From positions 1 to 64,000 of the forward strand of contig DAISIV010000015.1 in assembly GCA_036821825.1 (NCBI GenBank): a DNA stretch of 64,000 nucleotides. The letters run 5' to 3'. The stretch comes from CAITZA01 sp937915285. GTDB lineage: Bacteria; Desulfobacterota; Desulfomonilia; Desulfomonilales; Desulfomonilaceae. Both the position numbers and the translations under genes were made by a program. Below the pieces are notes generated by a model. The model was given only the letters and a program-made list of their open reading frames with translations. It was not told the DNA's origin and ran no database searches. Shown here piece after piece: positions 50,901 to 58,491 of this stretch (its first letter is position 1; the number at the start of each line of letters is the position of its first letter).

Positions 50901-51735
50901 AGACCCTACCCAGATTCACCAAGTAGTCATGAATTTGTGCGTGAACGCATCACATGCCATGAGGGGTGATAAAGGAACTATTCTGATAGAACTGGAACAA
51001 GTCTTTCTTGGGGCTGACTTCGCAGGCTACCATCCGCCTCTTAAGTCCGGGAAACACATTTGCTTAAAAGTTTCGGACACGGGTGTTGGAATCCCAGCTG
51101 GAGTCTTGGACAAGATTTTTGACCCTTACTTCACGACCAAGGAACCGGGTGAAGGCACCGGTTTAGGACTGTCAGTGGTTCACGGCATAGTTACCAACTT
51201 CAAGGGCTGCATAGTCGTTGAGAGTGAGCCGGGACATGGAACAACATTCTCTGTATACTTTCCTGTTGTAGAGGATCGCTTCGAGGACGAAACAAAAAGC
51301 CTGGAAGGAAAAGATAGGCCTTTTGGATCAGAACGGGTCTTATTCGTCGATGATGAGGATTTCATAGTCGAACTTGTCCAGTCTCAACTCAGGCGCCTGG
51401 GTTACAATGTTTCAACCGCCACTAATCCGCGTGAGGCCTTGCGGATGCTAAGGGAAAACCCAAATAATTTCGATGTGGTTGTCGCGGACCTAGTAATGCC
51501 CCACATGTCCGGCGTCGAACTCGCTGAAGAAATTGCATCCTTCGTGCCGAATCTCCCCTTCATCCTTTGCACTGGATGGAACGAAGGAATCTCGGATCAG
51601 CAAATAACAAAGGCGGGGATTAGGGAGGTTATCTCAAAACCGGCAAAAAGGGATGAAATAGCCTATGTGATAAGAAAAACCATGGATGGGATCAATCGTC
51701 AAGCCAGCCCAAATTTGTGGAGTGGACTCACTTAA
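47968..51735 (+). CDS. Six-PAS hybrid sensor histidine kinase with C-terminal receiver
   Basis: 1255 residues (GAGGT upstream of the ATG at 47968). Two close membrane helices (about 17-38 and 44-64) leave almost no periplasmic loop, so sensing is probably cytosolic or within the membrane. A coiled coil leads into six PAS/PAC units (about 100 to 865), with PAC ends such as VEITERKKAE, CTDITDRKNAE and VIEITEQKKAE. HisKA has H881 in SGIAHDFNNMIQAI, HATPase has MNLCVNASHAMRG, DTGVGIPAG and GTGLGLSVV. The receiver at about 1123-1240 has VLFVDDEDF, ADLVMPHMSG and SKPAKR. It lies directly after the efflux pair and may regulate it. The stop codon is one base from the 3' end of the opposing tRNA gene. 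Confidence 0.95.
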   Translation: MSQLRVPEPHGKTRSPMEWIILVLIAIVGISISFLLYRIHSAFMITVMVMTGILLAYISFLQRHKAVSLANTSTLLRAKRDLETQMRGREAALDALGKTLEILETVCSANPVAIAFLKNNLILWSNDSFERITGHPKEQIHGLDLRGLYGTDSEFQRIVDIAYPEIDSLGRANIETRFSRKDGASVDVLLCLAAVDRRDLSEGIAIAAVEITERKKAEKEFLENAERMRKVEKERTEILQRLELALRGADLGVWDWYVQTGELFQDEIWHAQLGYTTDDLNRTISSWEDRIHPDDKPGVLKALNECLDGASDYYSVEHRLLTKSGNWKWILTRGKVLERDEQGRPVRMLGTHLDIDIAKKAGDALKKSERMFRVLTETIDDVFWISAPTIQKILYASPAYEKLWARPLVDLYKNPALLMESAHPDDMVRLKGYQENFYAQGKGYSVEYRILRPDGSIRWIFERAYPIPDEMGNLEFMCGVCTDITDRKNAEEEYKKFKTISDRSNSGNAISDLNGKILYLNDSFARMHGYSPSECLGKHLSMFHTEQQMPSIIESMETLVRTGSFETLELWHKRRDETVFPTLMNGALISDDRGAPLLLSTSVIEITEQKKAEQDLLDREELFKKLFYIAPDSMAISRVEDGIYVDVNQKFTELTGYSAEEILGRTSIDIGLWLNPQDFKHLYDNISRTGKLENFEAQFRVKDGRIKTGLLSAAIMELNKVPHVLGVVRDIDDLKKAQAEHARLATAVDQAAERVIVTDSDGTIVYVNPAFERLTGYSRDEVIGRPPSMISSGHHDKSFYQEMWNTISNGNVWKGRLVNRHKDGSLLHEQSTITPVKDSLGEIINYVQIATDITAEENLRDQLSQSQKMEAIGTLASGIAHDFNNMIQAILGYTELVMDDLPVGSRAYSNLQKVLGATQRSGDLVKQILTFSRRSKSEVATIDIGPLVKEGLKFLRAAIPANIDIRQKIGTDLGKILADPTQIHQVVMNLCVNASHAMRGDKGTILIELEQVFLGADFAGYHPPLKSGKHICLKVSDTGVGIPAGVLDKIFDPYFTTKEPGEGTGLGLSVVHGIVTNFKGCIVVESEPGHGTTFSVYFPVVEDRFEDETKSLEGKDRPFGSERVLFVDDEDFIVELVQSQLRRLGYNVSTATNPREALRMLRENPNNFDVVVADLVMPHMSGVELAEEIASFVPNLPFILCTGWNEGISDQQITKAGIREVISKPAKRDEIAYVIRKTMDGINRQASPNLWSGLT

Positions 51736-51736
51736 G

Positions 51737-51829
51737 TGGCGGAGAGAGAGGGATTCGAACCCTCGGTAAGGCTTCACACCCTACACTCGCTTAGCAGGCG
51801 AGCACCTTCGGCCTCTCGGTCATCTCTCC
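51737..51829 (-). tRNA. tRNA-Ser (anticodon GCU)
   Basis: Reading the minus strand gives acceptor GGAGAGA paired with TCTCTCC, discriminator G and an encoded CCA (51737-51739). The anticodon arm CTCGC-CTGCTAA-GCGAG has anticodon GCT. A long variable arm, as needed for tRNA-Ser, and a T arm GAGGG-TTCGAAT-CCCTC follow. It decodes AGC and AGU. The 3' end is one base from the stop of the convergent kinase gene. Confidence 0.97.
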
Positions 51830-51973
51830 GTCGAATAAACTCTAACTCTAGACACCTTATGACCTGGTGTCAAGCTTTTTGTCCGAACTTTTTTGTTGAG
51901 CGGCCATTCAGCCCCGGAAGCGTTCTCCGAAGAAGGCTAACAGGCGGAAATATCCTCGTATCAGCCTTGAAAA

Positions 51974-52651
51974 TCACATGTATCCTTTTAATCTCCATTG
52001 CTGAATCACGTTATGGTAGATATCAGGGTTTCTTTGAAACATAAATCTCTTCAGTATCATTCTGTCAAGGCTGCAACTAATTCGGGATGTCACGCTTCTT
52101 TCTTTGCGACCTTTGATATCTTCGACAAGCCTGTCTGCCCCTGCGAGTAGTCGCTGCCTCATTTGCTCCAGGGCTTGAGGACGCGTGGGGATTCCTACCG
52201 ATGCAAATATGAAACCCGAAAGATGTGTGTGAAAAATCCCCTGAAGTCCACAAAATCGTCTGCTGACAGACTTCCCGCCAAACATGCCAACGGATGCTAT
52301 CCCTAGGGTGTATTTGTTCTCGAGAGCCAGAGTAAAACCAAGAATGTAAGTTATTCTCTCAATGAACCTTTTCAGACATGCAGTAATGAGACCATTTCGG
52401 ACCGGTGATCCGATGACTAAACCGTCAGATTCGAGCATCACTGCGATCAGTCTCTCAACATCGTCCTCGATCACGCACTTTCCCGTCCTGAGGCAGTTAA
52501 AACATCCAATGCAATCCTGTATGTTGCTGTCGATGAGTTTGATTGTCTGCGTCGAGGCTCCTTTTTCAATGAGACGAGATTCTGCCAGGCTAAGGGCCTG
52601 AGTTGTGAATCCACCTTTTTGGGGACTGCCGTTGATGATGGCAATGTTCAA
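51974..52651 (-). CDS. Flavodoxin-fold NADPH-dependent FMN reductase/iron-sulfur flavoprotein-like
   Basis: 225 residues. The N-terminal strand-loop IINGSPQKGGFTTQALSL is the FMN phosphate-binding loop of the NADPH-dependent FMN reductase family. CIGCFNCLRTGKC supplies four cysteines in the spacing used by iron-sulfur flavoproteins of anaerobes to hold an Fe-S cluster. DGLVIGSPVRNGLITACLKRFIERI matches the flavin-facing loop of the family. The C-terminal 70 residues are basic and helical. Likely a cytosolic electron-transfer flavoprotein; partner unknown. The gene starts 92 bases from the helicase stop, both on the minus strand. Confidence 0.85.
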   Translation of the reverse strand: MNIAIINGSPQKGGFTTQALSLAESRLIEKGASTQTIKLIDSNIQDCIGCFNCLRTGKCVIEDDVERLIAVMLESDGLVIGSPVRNGLITACLKRFIERITYILGFTLALENKYTLGIASVGMFGGKSVSRRFCGLQGIFHTHLSGFIFASVGIPTRPQALEQMRQRLLAGADRLVEDIKGRKERSVTSRISCSLDRMILKRFMFQRNPDIYHNVIQQWRLKGYM

Positions 52652-52743
52652 ATTAAGACCTCCTTCCTGCCTGATGATGGCATTACTATAAGTGGAATCC
52701 GTCAGTTTCCTTAGACAATTGCTTTTCGTTCAAAGAGGTCCTT

Positions 52744-54675
52744 TCAGGTAAAATATGACTGAAAGCTGTCTGGACTGATCTGATCGAAAAAACGTGAAAG
52801 CGCTACAGGGACAGTTCCCAGACGCCTGTCATAAACTGTTTGCGGCGCTATGATTACCAGATTCCTTTTGGCTCTGGTCGTTGCAACGTAAATCAGACGT
52901 CTTTCTTCCTCCAGGTCGTCGGCTGAGTTAAACGCCATGGGAGACGGTATTCTTCCTTCAGTCGCCCAAATGATTATGACAGTCTCCCATTCGAGGCCCT
53001 TTGCCGAATGAATAGTGGAAAGAACCAGTTTTTGTGATGTATCAAAATAGTCTGAATTCTCTGCCTCTGGGGGTTCGAGAGCGACTTCCGCCAGGAATTC
53101 CGCAACGGACGGATAGGCTCCACTCATTGAAGCCAATTGCTCAAGATCCTTCAATCGTTTTGGATAGTTATCAAAGCTTGCCTGAAGGTAGGGCAGGTAG
53201 TGGCGGACAGCGGTGTCGAGCTTTTCCTGGAGTGAGGTTTGATTGTCCCTCAGGCGTTGGTAAAGATCAAAAAGTTGAGATAGAGATTCCTTGTGTTTGC
53301 CGGATTTTTGGCAAATAGCCTCCAGGCCTGCGGTAGTGAAGTCTTTTCCGATGGAATTAGCTAGTTTGACTGCCGTCTTGTCACCGATTCCGGGCAGCAT
53401 TTTGAGGACTCGTACCCAACTCACTAAATCCTTCGGATTATTCGACACCTTCAGATAAGCGAGAACATCCTTGATATGCTGACTTTCTACGAACTTAAAG
53501 CCTCCGTATTTTACAAAAGGCACTGAGTTTCTTGCCAATTCAGATTCCAGTTCAAAGGAATGAAATCCGGCCCTGAACAGAACCGCTATGTCGTCGAGAC
53601 GGCCTCCGTGTTTCAGGGCATCTAGGACAAGCCTTGTAACTATACGACTTTGGTCCTGTTCTGAAGCAGGCCTGAGCAGAAAGGGAAGGGGTCCTGTCGC
53701 CCTGCGAGTAAAAAGTCTTTTGCGATAACCAAATGACGCGAAGTCTATGATCTGGTTTGTCACATTCAGAATCGGTTGCGTGCTCCTGTAATTTTCCTCC
53801 AGCTTGATAATCCTGGTGTTGGGAAAGATATCCGGGAATTCGATTATGTTCTGGAAATTGGCTCCCCTAAATGAGTATATGCTCTGCGAGTCATCTCCAA
53901 CGGCCATCACATTGTCGTGCCCCGTAGCAAGCATTCTGACCATTTTTGCCTGAAGCCTGTTGGTATCCTGATACTCATCAACCAAAAGGAAACGCCAATT
54001 TGAGGATATGTGGGCACGCAGTTCGTCGCTCTCCTCGAGTAATCGCACCGACTCGGTCAAAAGATCATCATAATCCAGGAGGTTGTTCTTCTTCTTTATG
54101 TTGTTATATTCATGACTTATCTTGTTTATCTCCGGGATATACTCCTCGAAATGGGGGTACCTGTCGCTGACCACCCGTTCAATCTCTATGGACGCTCCAA
54201 CAGTGCGACTCAGGATTTCGTATATGGTCTTTGCCTTGGGAAAGGATTTGAGGTCGGTGACCGGAGGGTTCAGACCCTTTCTGGCTTGTTCCAGGGCGTC
54301 CAGTATATCTCGCTGATCCATGATCGAAAACGATCGCTCTATTCCTATGGATTGTGAATATTTTTTCAAAAGGGAATATCCCACAGAATGGAACGTGCCT
54401 CCAAAAACCATGGCCGCCCTTCCATCAAGAAGTCTTGAGGCCCTGTTTAACATTTCTGTGGCGGCCTTACGCGTGAAGGTTAAAAGAAGGATGGAGTGGG
54501 GATCTACCCCCTGGTCTATAAGCCATGCCACACGGTAAACGATTGTTCGCGTTTTACCAGATCCTGCTCCTGCAATAACAAGAACCGGCCCCTCCGGAAC
54601 CGTTATGGCAGCATATTGCTCAGGATTGGTTTGTGCAGAATAATCTATACTTGAACCTGGGACATTGAAAATCAA
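52744..54675 (-). CDS. UvrD/PcrA-type superfamily 1 DNA helicase
   Basis: 643 residues. NPEQYAAITVPEGPVLVIAGAGSGKTRTI (Q motif and Walker A), LLLTFTRKAATEML (Ia), DDLLTESVRLL, LLVDEYQDTNRLQ (II), AVGDDSQSIYSFRGA (III), LEENYRSTQPIL (IV), VLSTIHSAKGLEWETVII (V) and EEERRLIYVATTRAKRNLVI (VI) are all present. This is a 3'-5' translocase for repair or replication-fork processing. It is shorter than PcrA/UvrD (about 720 residues) and lacks their C-terminal extension, which contacts RNA polymerase in the classical proteins. It is divergent from the DUF2225 gene. Confidence 0.94.
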   Translation of the reverse strand: MIFNVPGSSIDYSAQTNPEQYAAITVPEGPVLVIAGAGSGKTRTIVYRVAWLIDQGVDPHSILLLTFTRKAATEMLNRASRLLDGRAAMVFGGTFHSVGYSLLKKYSQSIGIERSFSIMDQRDILDALEQARKGLNPPVTDLKSFPKAKTIYEILSRTVGASIEIERVVSDRYPHFEEYIPEINKISHEYNNIKKKNNLLDYDDLLTESVRLLEESDELRAHISSNWRFLLVDEYQDTNRLQAKMVRMLATGHDNVMAVGDDSQSIYSFRGANFQNIIEFPDIFPNTRIIKLEENYRSTQPILNVTNQIIDFASFGYRKRLFTRRATGPLPFLLRPASEQDQSRIVTRLVLDALKHGGRLDDIAVLFRAGFHSFELESELARNSVPFVKYGGFKFVESQHIKDVLAYLKVSNNPKDLVSWVRVLKMLPGIGDKTAVKLANSIGKDFTTAGLEAICQKSGKHKESLSQLFDLYQRLRDNQTSLQEKLDTAVRHYLPYLQASFDNYPKRLKDLEQLASMSGAYPSVAEFLAEVALEPPEAENSDYFDTSQKLVLSTIHSAKGLEWETVIIIWATEGRIPSPMAFNSADDLEEERRLIYVATTRAKRNLVIIAPQTVYDRRLGTVPVALSRFFDQISPDSFQSYFT

Positions 54676-54702
54676 AATGTGCCTCTTATTTTAATTATTT
54701 TA

Positions 54703-54718
54703 AGTTGATGTATCAACT
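54703..54718. promoter_or_regulatory. Palindrome AGTTGATGTATCAACT in the divergent helicase/DUF2225 promoter region
   Basis: 7-bp arms AGTTGAT and ATCAACT with a two-base centre, 28 bases upstream of the helicase ATG in an AT-rich region. A candidate operator for either divergent gene. TTGAT/ATCAA half-sites resemble FNR sites, but their spacing of two rather than four argues against FNR. Confidence 0.4.
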
Positions 54719-54834
54719 ACACAAAGTTTTATATGAAGAAAAACGTAGCCAAGCTGCGTCTTTTATGATATATTTGATTCATACAGTCTTCAATGTTTGG
54801 TTTTAGTCTCTATGAGTTATTCAAGGAGGATTGC

Positions 54835-55635
54835 GTGAACAACCAGTCGAAAGTTCTAGCATGTCCGGTCTGTAACAACCATTTTTCCCATTTGATGACC
54901 TCTAATGATACGAAAAATGCCGCCAACTTTGGATACGGCCTGGATTATAGATTGGTGCCCAGGGATTGTAATCGCTCCTCTGATGTTGCGACCTGCCCAA
55001 ACTGTTTTTTTTCCTATAGAACCCAAGACTTTGACTCAAGAGTTTCCGAAAATATAAAGAGTTTGGTCAAGTCAAAGAAATATTCAGATATTTTCAAGTC
55101 TGCAAACCCTCTGGAAATGGCTTCTCTTGGTCGTTCCGGAATGATATCCATTCTGGAGACCCGCGGCCTGAACCCTCGGGATCTTGGGATAGTGAGTCTA
55201 AAGGGTTCATGGGTAGCCAGAGAACTGGGAGCGTTAGAAAACGAGAAAACACTTCTGGACAAAGCCAACAAATTCCTGGATGACGCACTAAGGCGCAACC
55301 TTACCAAAGGAGAGCCTGCAATGGTAATGTATCTTCTCGGGGAAATCAATCGCAGGCGTGAAGAGTATCTACGCGCCAAAGAGATGCTGACATTCCTCGG
55401 GAATAATCCGCGTTATCGCTATCCTGCTCTCCTGTTGACGGTCTTGATAGAAGAGGAGGATTCAACCCCTTACTGGTCCAATTATTCCCCGGATAAAATG
55501 GAACAGCTTTCGCCACGTTTCAAGGGAATCTTTCCCGCCTTGAGGAGCATCCCGCCAAGGAAACTCGAATTTTCGCCTGATGAACTCAATGAGGTTAAAC
55601 AAAAATCAGACGAAGATGACAGACAGCGCTTTTAA
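54835..55635 (+). CDS. DUF2225 domain protein with two CxxC pairs
   Basis: 266 residues from a GTG at 54835, chosen because AAGGAGG lies four bases upstream; an in-frame ATG at 54793 lacks a Shine-Dalgarno. Residues 1-65 carry CPVCNNHF and CPNCFFSY, the zinc-binding pairs of DUF2225, spaced by a segment with GLDYRLVPRDCN. The remainder is helical and TPR-like (SLVKSKKYSDIF, LLGEINRRREEYLRAKEML, LTVLIEEEDSTPYW). In other bacteria these proteins occur alone, with no assigned role. It may bind nucleic acid or a protein through the zinc site (inference). Confidence 0.85.
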   Translation: MNNQSKVLACPVCNNHFSHLMTSNDTKNAANFGYGLDYRLVPRDCNRSSDVATCPNCFFSYRTQDFDSRVSENIKSLVKSKKYSDIFKSANPLEMASLGRSGMISILETRGLNPRDLGIVSLKGSWVARELGALENEKTLLDKANKFLDDALRRNLTKGEPAMVMYLLGEINRRREEYLRAKEMLTFLGNNPRYRYPALLLTVLIEEEDSTPYWSNYSPDKMEQLSPRFKGIFPALRSIPPRKLEFSPDELNEVKQKSDEDDRQRF

Positions 55636-55937
55636 ACATAGAATAAACTTTTAACACCAATGATAAATCGGTTAAGTTTTGAATATAGGCTACTTATATT
55701 CAGAGATATTATGGTATTTCCGTTAGGTGAACGTCGGCACTTATGAATGGACGATCCCCTGGAGTTCAACCTGCGCCATAATTGTTCAGGTCTGTCCCTG
55801 AATTCTGCTGAATGAAAAAAGATCGCTGAACTCGGTCTTTTTTTATTTGACTATTTATTGAAAACATTAATGATAATTGGTATGTTTTCATTTGACTGAA
55901 ATTCATTATAAAATATGCTGGCAACGGAGGAGAATGG
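55636..55937. other. Intergenic region before gcdA
   Basis: About 300 bases containing a strong rho-independent terminator-like hairpin (55815-55844) and AT-rich sequence that should hold the gcdA promoter. No small gene seen. Confidence 0.55.
55815..55844 (+). terminator. Intrinsic terminator-like hairpin
   Basis: AAAAAAGATC and GGTCTTTTTT form a 10-bp stem with one G-U pair over loop GCTGAACTC, ending in T7. It lies about 180 bases after the DUF2225 stop and 94 bases before gcdA. Its symmetric A and T runs allow it to work on either strand. Confidence 0.6.
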
Positions 55938-57671
55938 ATGAGACCGTACTTCGAGAAGATGACGGGAATAGGTAAGGCGTTAACCGAAGCTAATATCAAG
56001 CAGACTGAAGGAAACATTTCTCTAGTCAGAGAAGTTGAGAAACAGCTTGAGGAGGAAATTGAAAAGGTCCGTTCAGCCGGATTGCCTGCTTCCAAGATCA
56101 ATCAACGCGGCCAGATGACGGTGTGGCAGAGGCTTGAATATTTGCTTGATCCAGGAACCTGGAGACCATTGCATTCTATTTTCAATCCGAAAGAGAACGA
56201 AGAGGGTTCGACCGGAGTAGTGAACGGATTGGGTAAGATCGGTGGCAAGTGGGCTGTTGTCGTAGGATTTGACAACAAGGTCATGGCGGGCGCCTGGGTT
56301 GCTGGTCAGTCTGAGAATGTCCTGAGGGTAACTGATTTGGCCAAGAGGCTGAACATTCCCCTGGTTTGGCTTGTAAACTGTTCTGGGGTGAAATTGACGG
56401 AGCAGGAAGAGGTCTACCCTGACAGAAGAGGCGGTGGGACCACGTTTTTCAGGCACGCCGAACTTGCCAAACTCGGCATTCCCGTAATCGCCGGTATATA
56501 TGGCACCAACCCTGCCGGTGGGGGATATCACGGGATCAGTCCTACCATTCTTCTTGCCCATAAGGATTGCAACATAGCGGTCGGTGGCGGTGGAATAGTT
56601 AGCGGAATGAGCCCCAAGGGTTTCTTTGATGTAGAAGGCGCAGAGGCTCTCATTGACGCTACCAGGCATTTCAAGGAAGTTCCGCCTGGAAGTGTAAGTG
56701 TCCATTATGATTCAACCGGATTCTTCAAGGCGGTCTTTGAAAAAGAAGAACAGGTTCTGGACGCTCTCAAACAGTATATGTCTTATGTCCCGGCATACAA
56801 TCCGAAGTTCTTCAGGGTGGCTGATCCGGCCGAGCCCAGATTCGCCAAAGAGGATCTGGACAGATTGATACCCATGAATCAAAAGGCCGTGTATAACTTT
56901 GTGGAGGTCCTTGCCAGACTTACTGACAACAGCGAACACATGGAATTTCGGCCTACCTATGGTCCTGAGGTTTACACAGGTCTTGTCAAAATTGATGGAT
57001 TGCTGATGGGTGTAATAGGGAACAAGCAGGGATTCCTTGGGATGGGGTATCCCGAATACGCCGACTACCCAGGTATTGGTGGCAAGCTATATAGACAGGG
57101 CCTCATAAAAATGAACGAATTCGTCACCCTCTGTGGACGGGACAGGGTTCCAATCATTTGGTTCCAGGATACCTCAGGGATAGACGTGGGCGACATAGCT
57201 GAGAAGGCAGAGCTTTTAGGATTGGGCCAAAGCCTGATTTATTCCATAGAGCAGACGTCAGTACCCATGATGCTTTTCGTCTTGCGAAAGGGCACTGCTG
57301 CGGCGCATTACATAATGGGCGGTCCGACGGCCAATAATCACTGCGCTTTTACTCTGGGAACTCCGGCTACGGAAATATCGGTCATGCACGGGGAAACAGC
57401 AGCGGCAGCGTCTTTTGCCAGGAGGCTGGTCAAGGAGAAAGATGCAGGACGAAGCCTGGATCCGGTTATTGACAAGATGAATGCATTGGCAAAACAGTAT
57501 TACGATCAGTCCAGACCAATTTATTGCGCCAAACGTGGATTTGTGGACGAGGTGGTTCCATTTACAGCCATGCGCGATTACATGGTAGCCTTTGCCAACT
57601 GCGCCTATCAGAATCCGCTTTCGATGTGCGCTCACCACCAGATGATATTGCCCAGAATTATCAGAGGCTAG
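55938..57671 (+). CDS. gcdA: Glutaconyl-CoA decarboxylase alpha subunit/acyl-CoA carboxyltransferase
   Basis: 577 residues (GGAGGAG eight bases upstream), the length and domain order of GcdA: two crotonase-like carboxyltransferase domains. GKWAVVVGFDNKVMAGAWVAGQ, CSGVKLTEQEEVYP, GTNPAGGGYHGISP and AVGGGGIVSGM lie in the first; KIDGLLMGVIGNKQGF, PEYADYPGIGGKLYRQG and QDTSGIDVGDIAEKAELLGLGQSL in the second. GcdA transfers the carboxyl group of glutaconyl-CoA to biotin, the step that yields crotonyl-CoA and drives a sodium pump in glutamate fermenters and in syntrophic benzoate degraders. The biotin carrier and membrane decarboxylase subunits are not adjacent. Glutaryl/aromatic-acid degradation is therefore likely but inferred. 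Other acyl-CoA carboxylases share this fold. Confidence 0.88.
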   Translation: MRPYFEKMTGIGKALTEANIKQTEGNISLVREVEKQLEEEIEKVRSAGLPASKINQRGQMTVWQRLEYLLDPGTWRPLHSIFNPKENEEGSTGVVNGLGKIGGKWAVVVGFDNKVMAGAWVAGQSENVLRVTDLAKRLNIPLVWLVNCSGVKLTEQEEVYPDRRGGGTTFFRHAELAKLGIPVIAGIYGTNPAGGGYHGISPTILLAHKDCNIAVGGGGIVSGMSPKGFFDVEGAEALIDATRHFKEVPPGSVSVHYDSTGFFKAVFEKEEQVLDALKQYMSYVPAYNPKFFRVADPAEPRFAKEDLDRLIPMNQKAVYNFVEVLARLTDNSEHMEFRPTYGPEVYTGLVKIDGLLMGVIGNKQGFLGMGYPEYADYPGIGGKLYRQGLIKMNEFVTLCGRDRVPIIWFQDTSGIDVGDIAEKAELLGLGQSLIYSIEQTSVPMMLFVLRKGTAAAHYIMGGPTANNHCAFTLGTPATEISVMHGETAAAASFARRLVKEKDAGRSLDPVIDKMNALAKQYYDQSRPIYCAKRGFVDEVVPFTAMRDYMVAFANCAYQNPLSMCAHHQMILPRIIRG

Positions 57672-57701
57672 GCGTCAAAAATATTTACGGATATCCTTTT
57701 C

Positions 57702-57720
57702 ATGGGTCAGACTGATCCAT
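57702..57720 (+). terminator. Hairpin between gcdA and the second rubrerythrin
   Basis: ATGGGTCA and TGATCCAT form an 8-bp stem with one G-U over a three-base loop, followed by AAATTATTAT. A weak terminator or a stability hairpin. Confidence 0.35.
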
Positions 57721-57748
57721 AAATTATTATCAGGAGGTTTATGATAAC

Positions 57749-58252
57749 ATGAGTCAAACTGAAAACAATCTGAAGGAAGCGTTTGCCGGAGAATCACAGG
57801 CAAACCGGAAGTACACCGCTTTCGCCAGGAAAGCCGAGGCTGAAGGCTTCAAGGGAGTCGCAAAACTGTTCAAAGCTGCTGCCGCCGCTGAGACAGTTCA
57901 TGCTCTTAAGCATCTTGACGTGTTAAAGGGTGTCGGTAGCACCCTTGAAAACCTGAAGGCAGCTTACGGCGGAGAGCATTTCGAATATTCGTCTATGTAT
58001 CCAAAATTCATAGAAGAAGCCAAGGCCGAAAAGAACAGCGCGGCAGCTTTGTCGTTCAATTGGGCAAACGAAGTGGAAAAAATTCACGGCGCCTTGTATG
58101 ACAAGGCAATCAAGGCCATGGAGGCGGGCAATCCGATCCCTGAAAAAGACTATTACATTTGCCCGAAGTGTGGTTACACTATCGAGGACGAAGCTCCTGA
58201 GAAATGCCCGGTATGTGGAGCTAAAAAGTCTGAATTCTTTTTGGCGGACTAA
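57749..58252 (+). CDS. Rubrerythrin (second copy)
   Basis: 167 residues. The helical di-iron part has GESQANRKYTAFARKAE, AAAAETVHALKHL, YGGEHFEYSSMYP and NEVEKIHGALYDKAI; the rubredoxin end has CPKCGYT and CPVCGAKK. It is shorter between helices than the rubrerythrin at 15150 and belongs to a different subgroup. Its start has a curious context: AGGAGG is followed by ATGATAACATGA, so a three-codon reading frame ends across the rubrerythrin ATG, as in coupled re-initiation. A peroxide-reducing role as in other anaerobes is expected. Confidence 0.95.
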   Translation: MSQTENNLKEAFAGESQANRKYTAFARKAEAEGFKGVAKLFKAAAAAETVHALKHLDVLKGVGSTLENLKAAYGGEHFEYSSMYPKFIEEAKAEKNSAAALSFNWANEVEKIHGALYDKAIKAMEAGNPIPEKDYYICPKCGYTIEDEAPEKCPVCGAKKSEFFLAD

Positions 58253-58491
58253 TCAACAGGAATATCCTTATCCCATCTAATTGATCGCCTGATGGCTGGG
58301 ACGCTGTCTATAAAGGACGGCGCCTCCGCCATCATAAAACGTTGTCAATGATCCTGTTACTATTTTTTTGAATCGAACATCAAGACCCTCTGGTTCATCA
58401 CAAAAGTCGGTTTGAACCAAGTGTCGATCATCACAATTTTATCTGGTTCCTGGTAAAACTCTACAAATCTCAACCTAACAGAGAGGGTGGC

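Noticed and set aside
51736..52044. Plus-strand open frame of 102 codons beginning MAEREGFEPSV
   Set aside because: It reads the antisense of the tRNA-Ser gene, a classic spurious prediction, and its tail overlaps the flavodoxin-fold gene.
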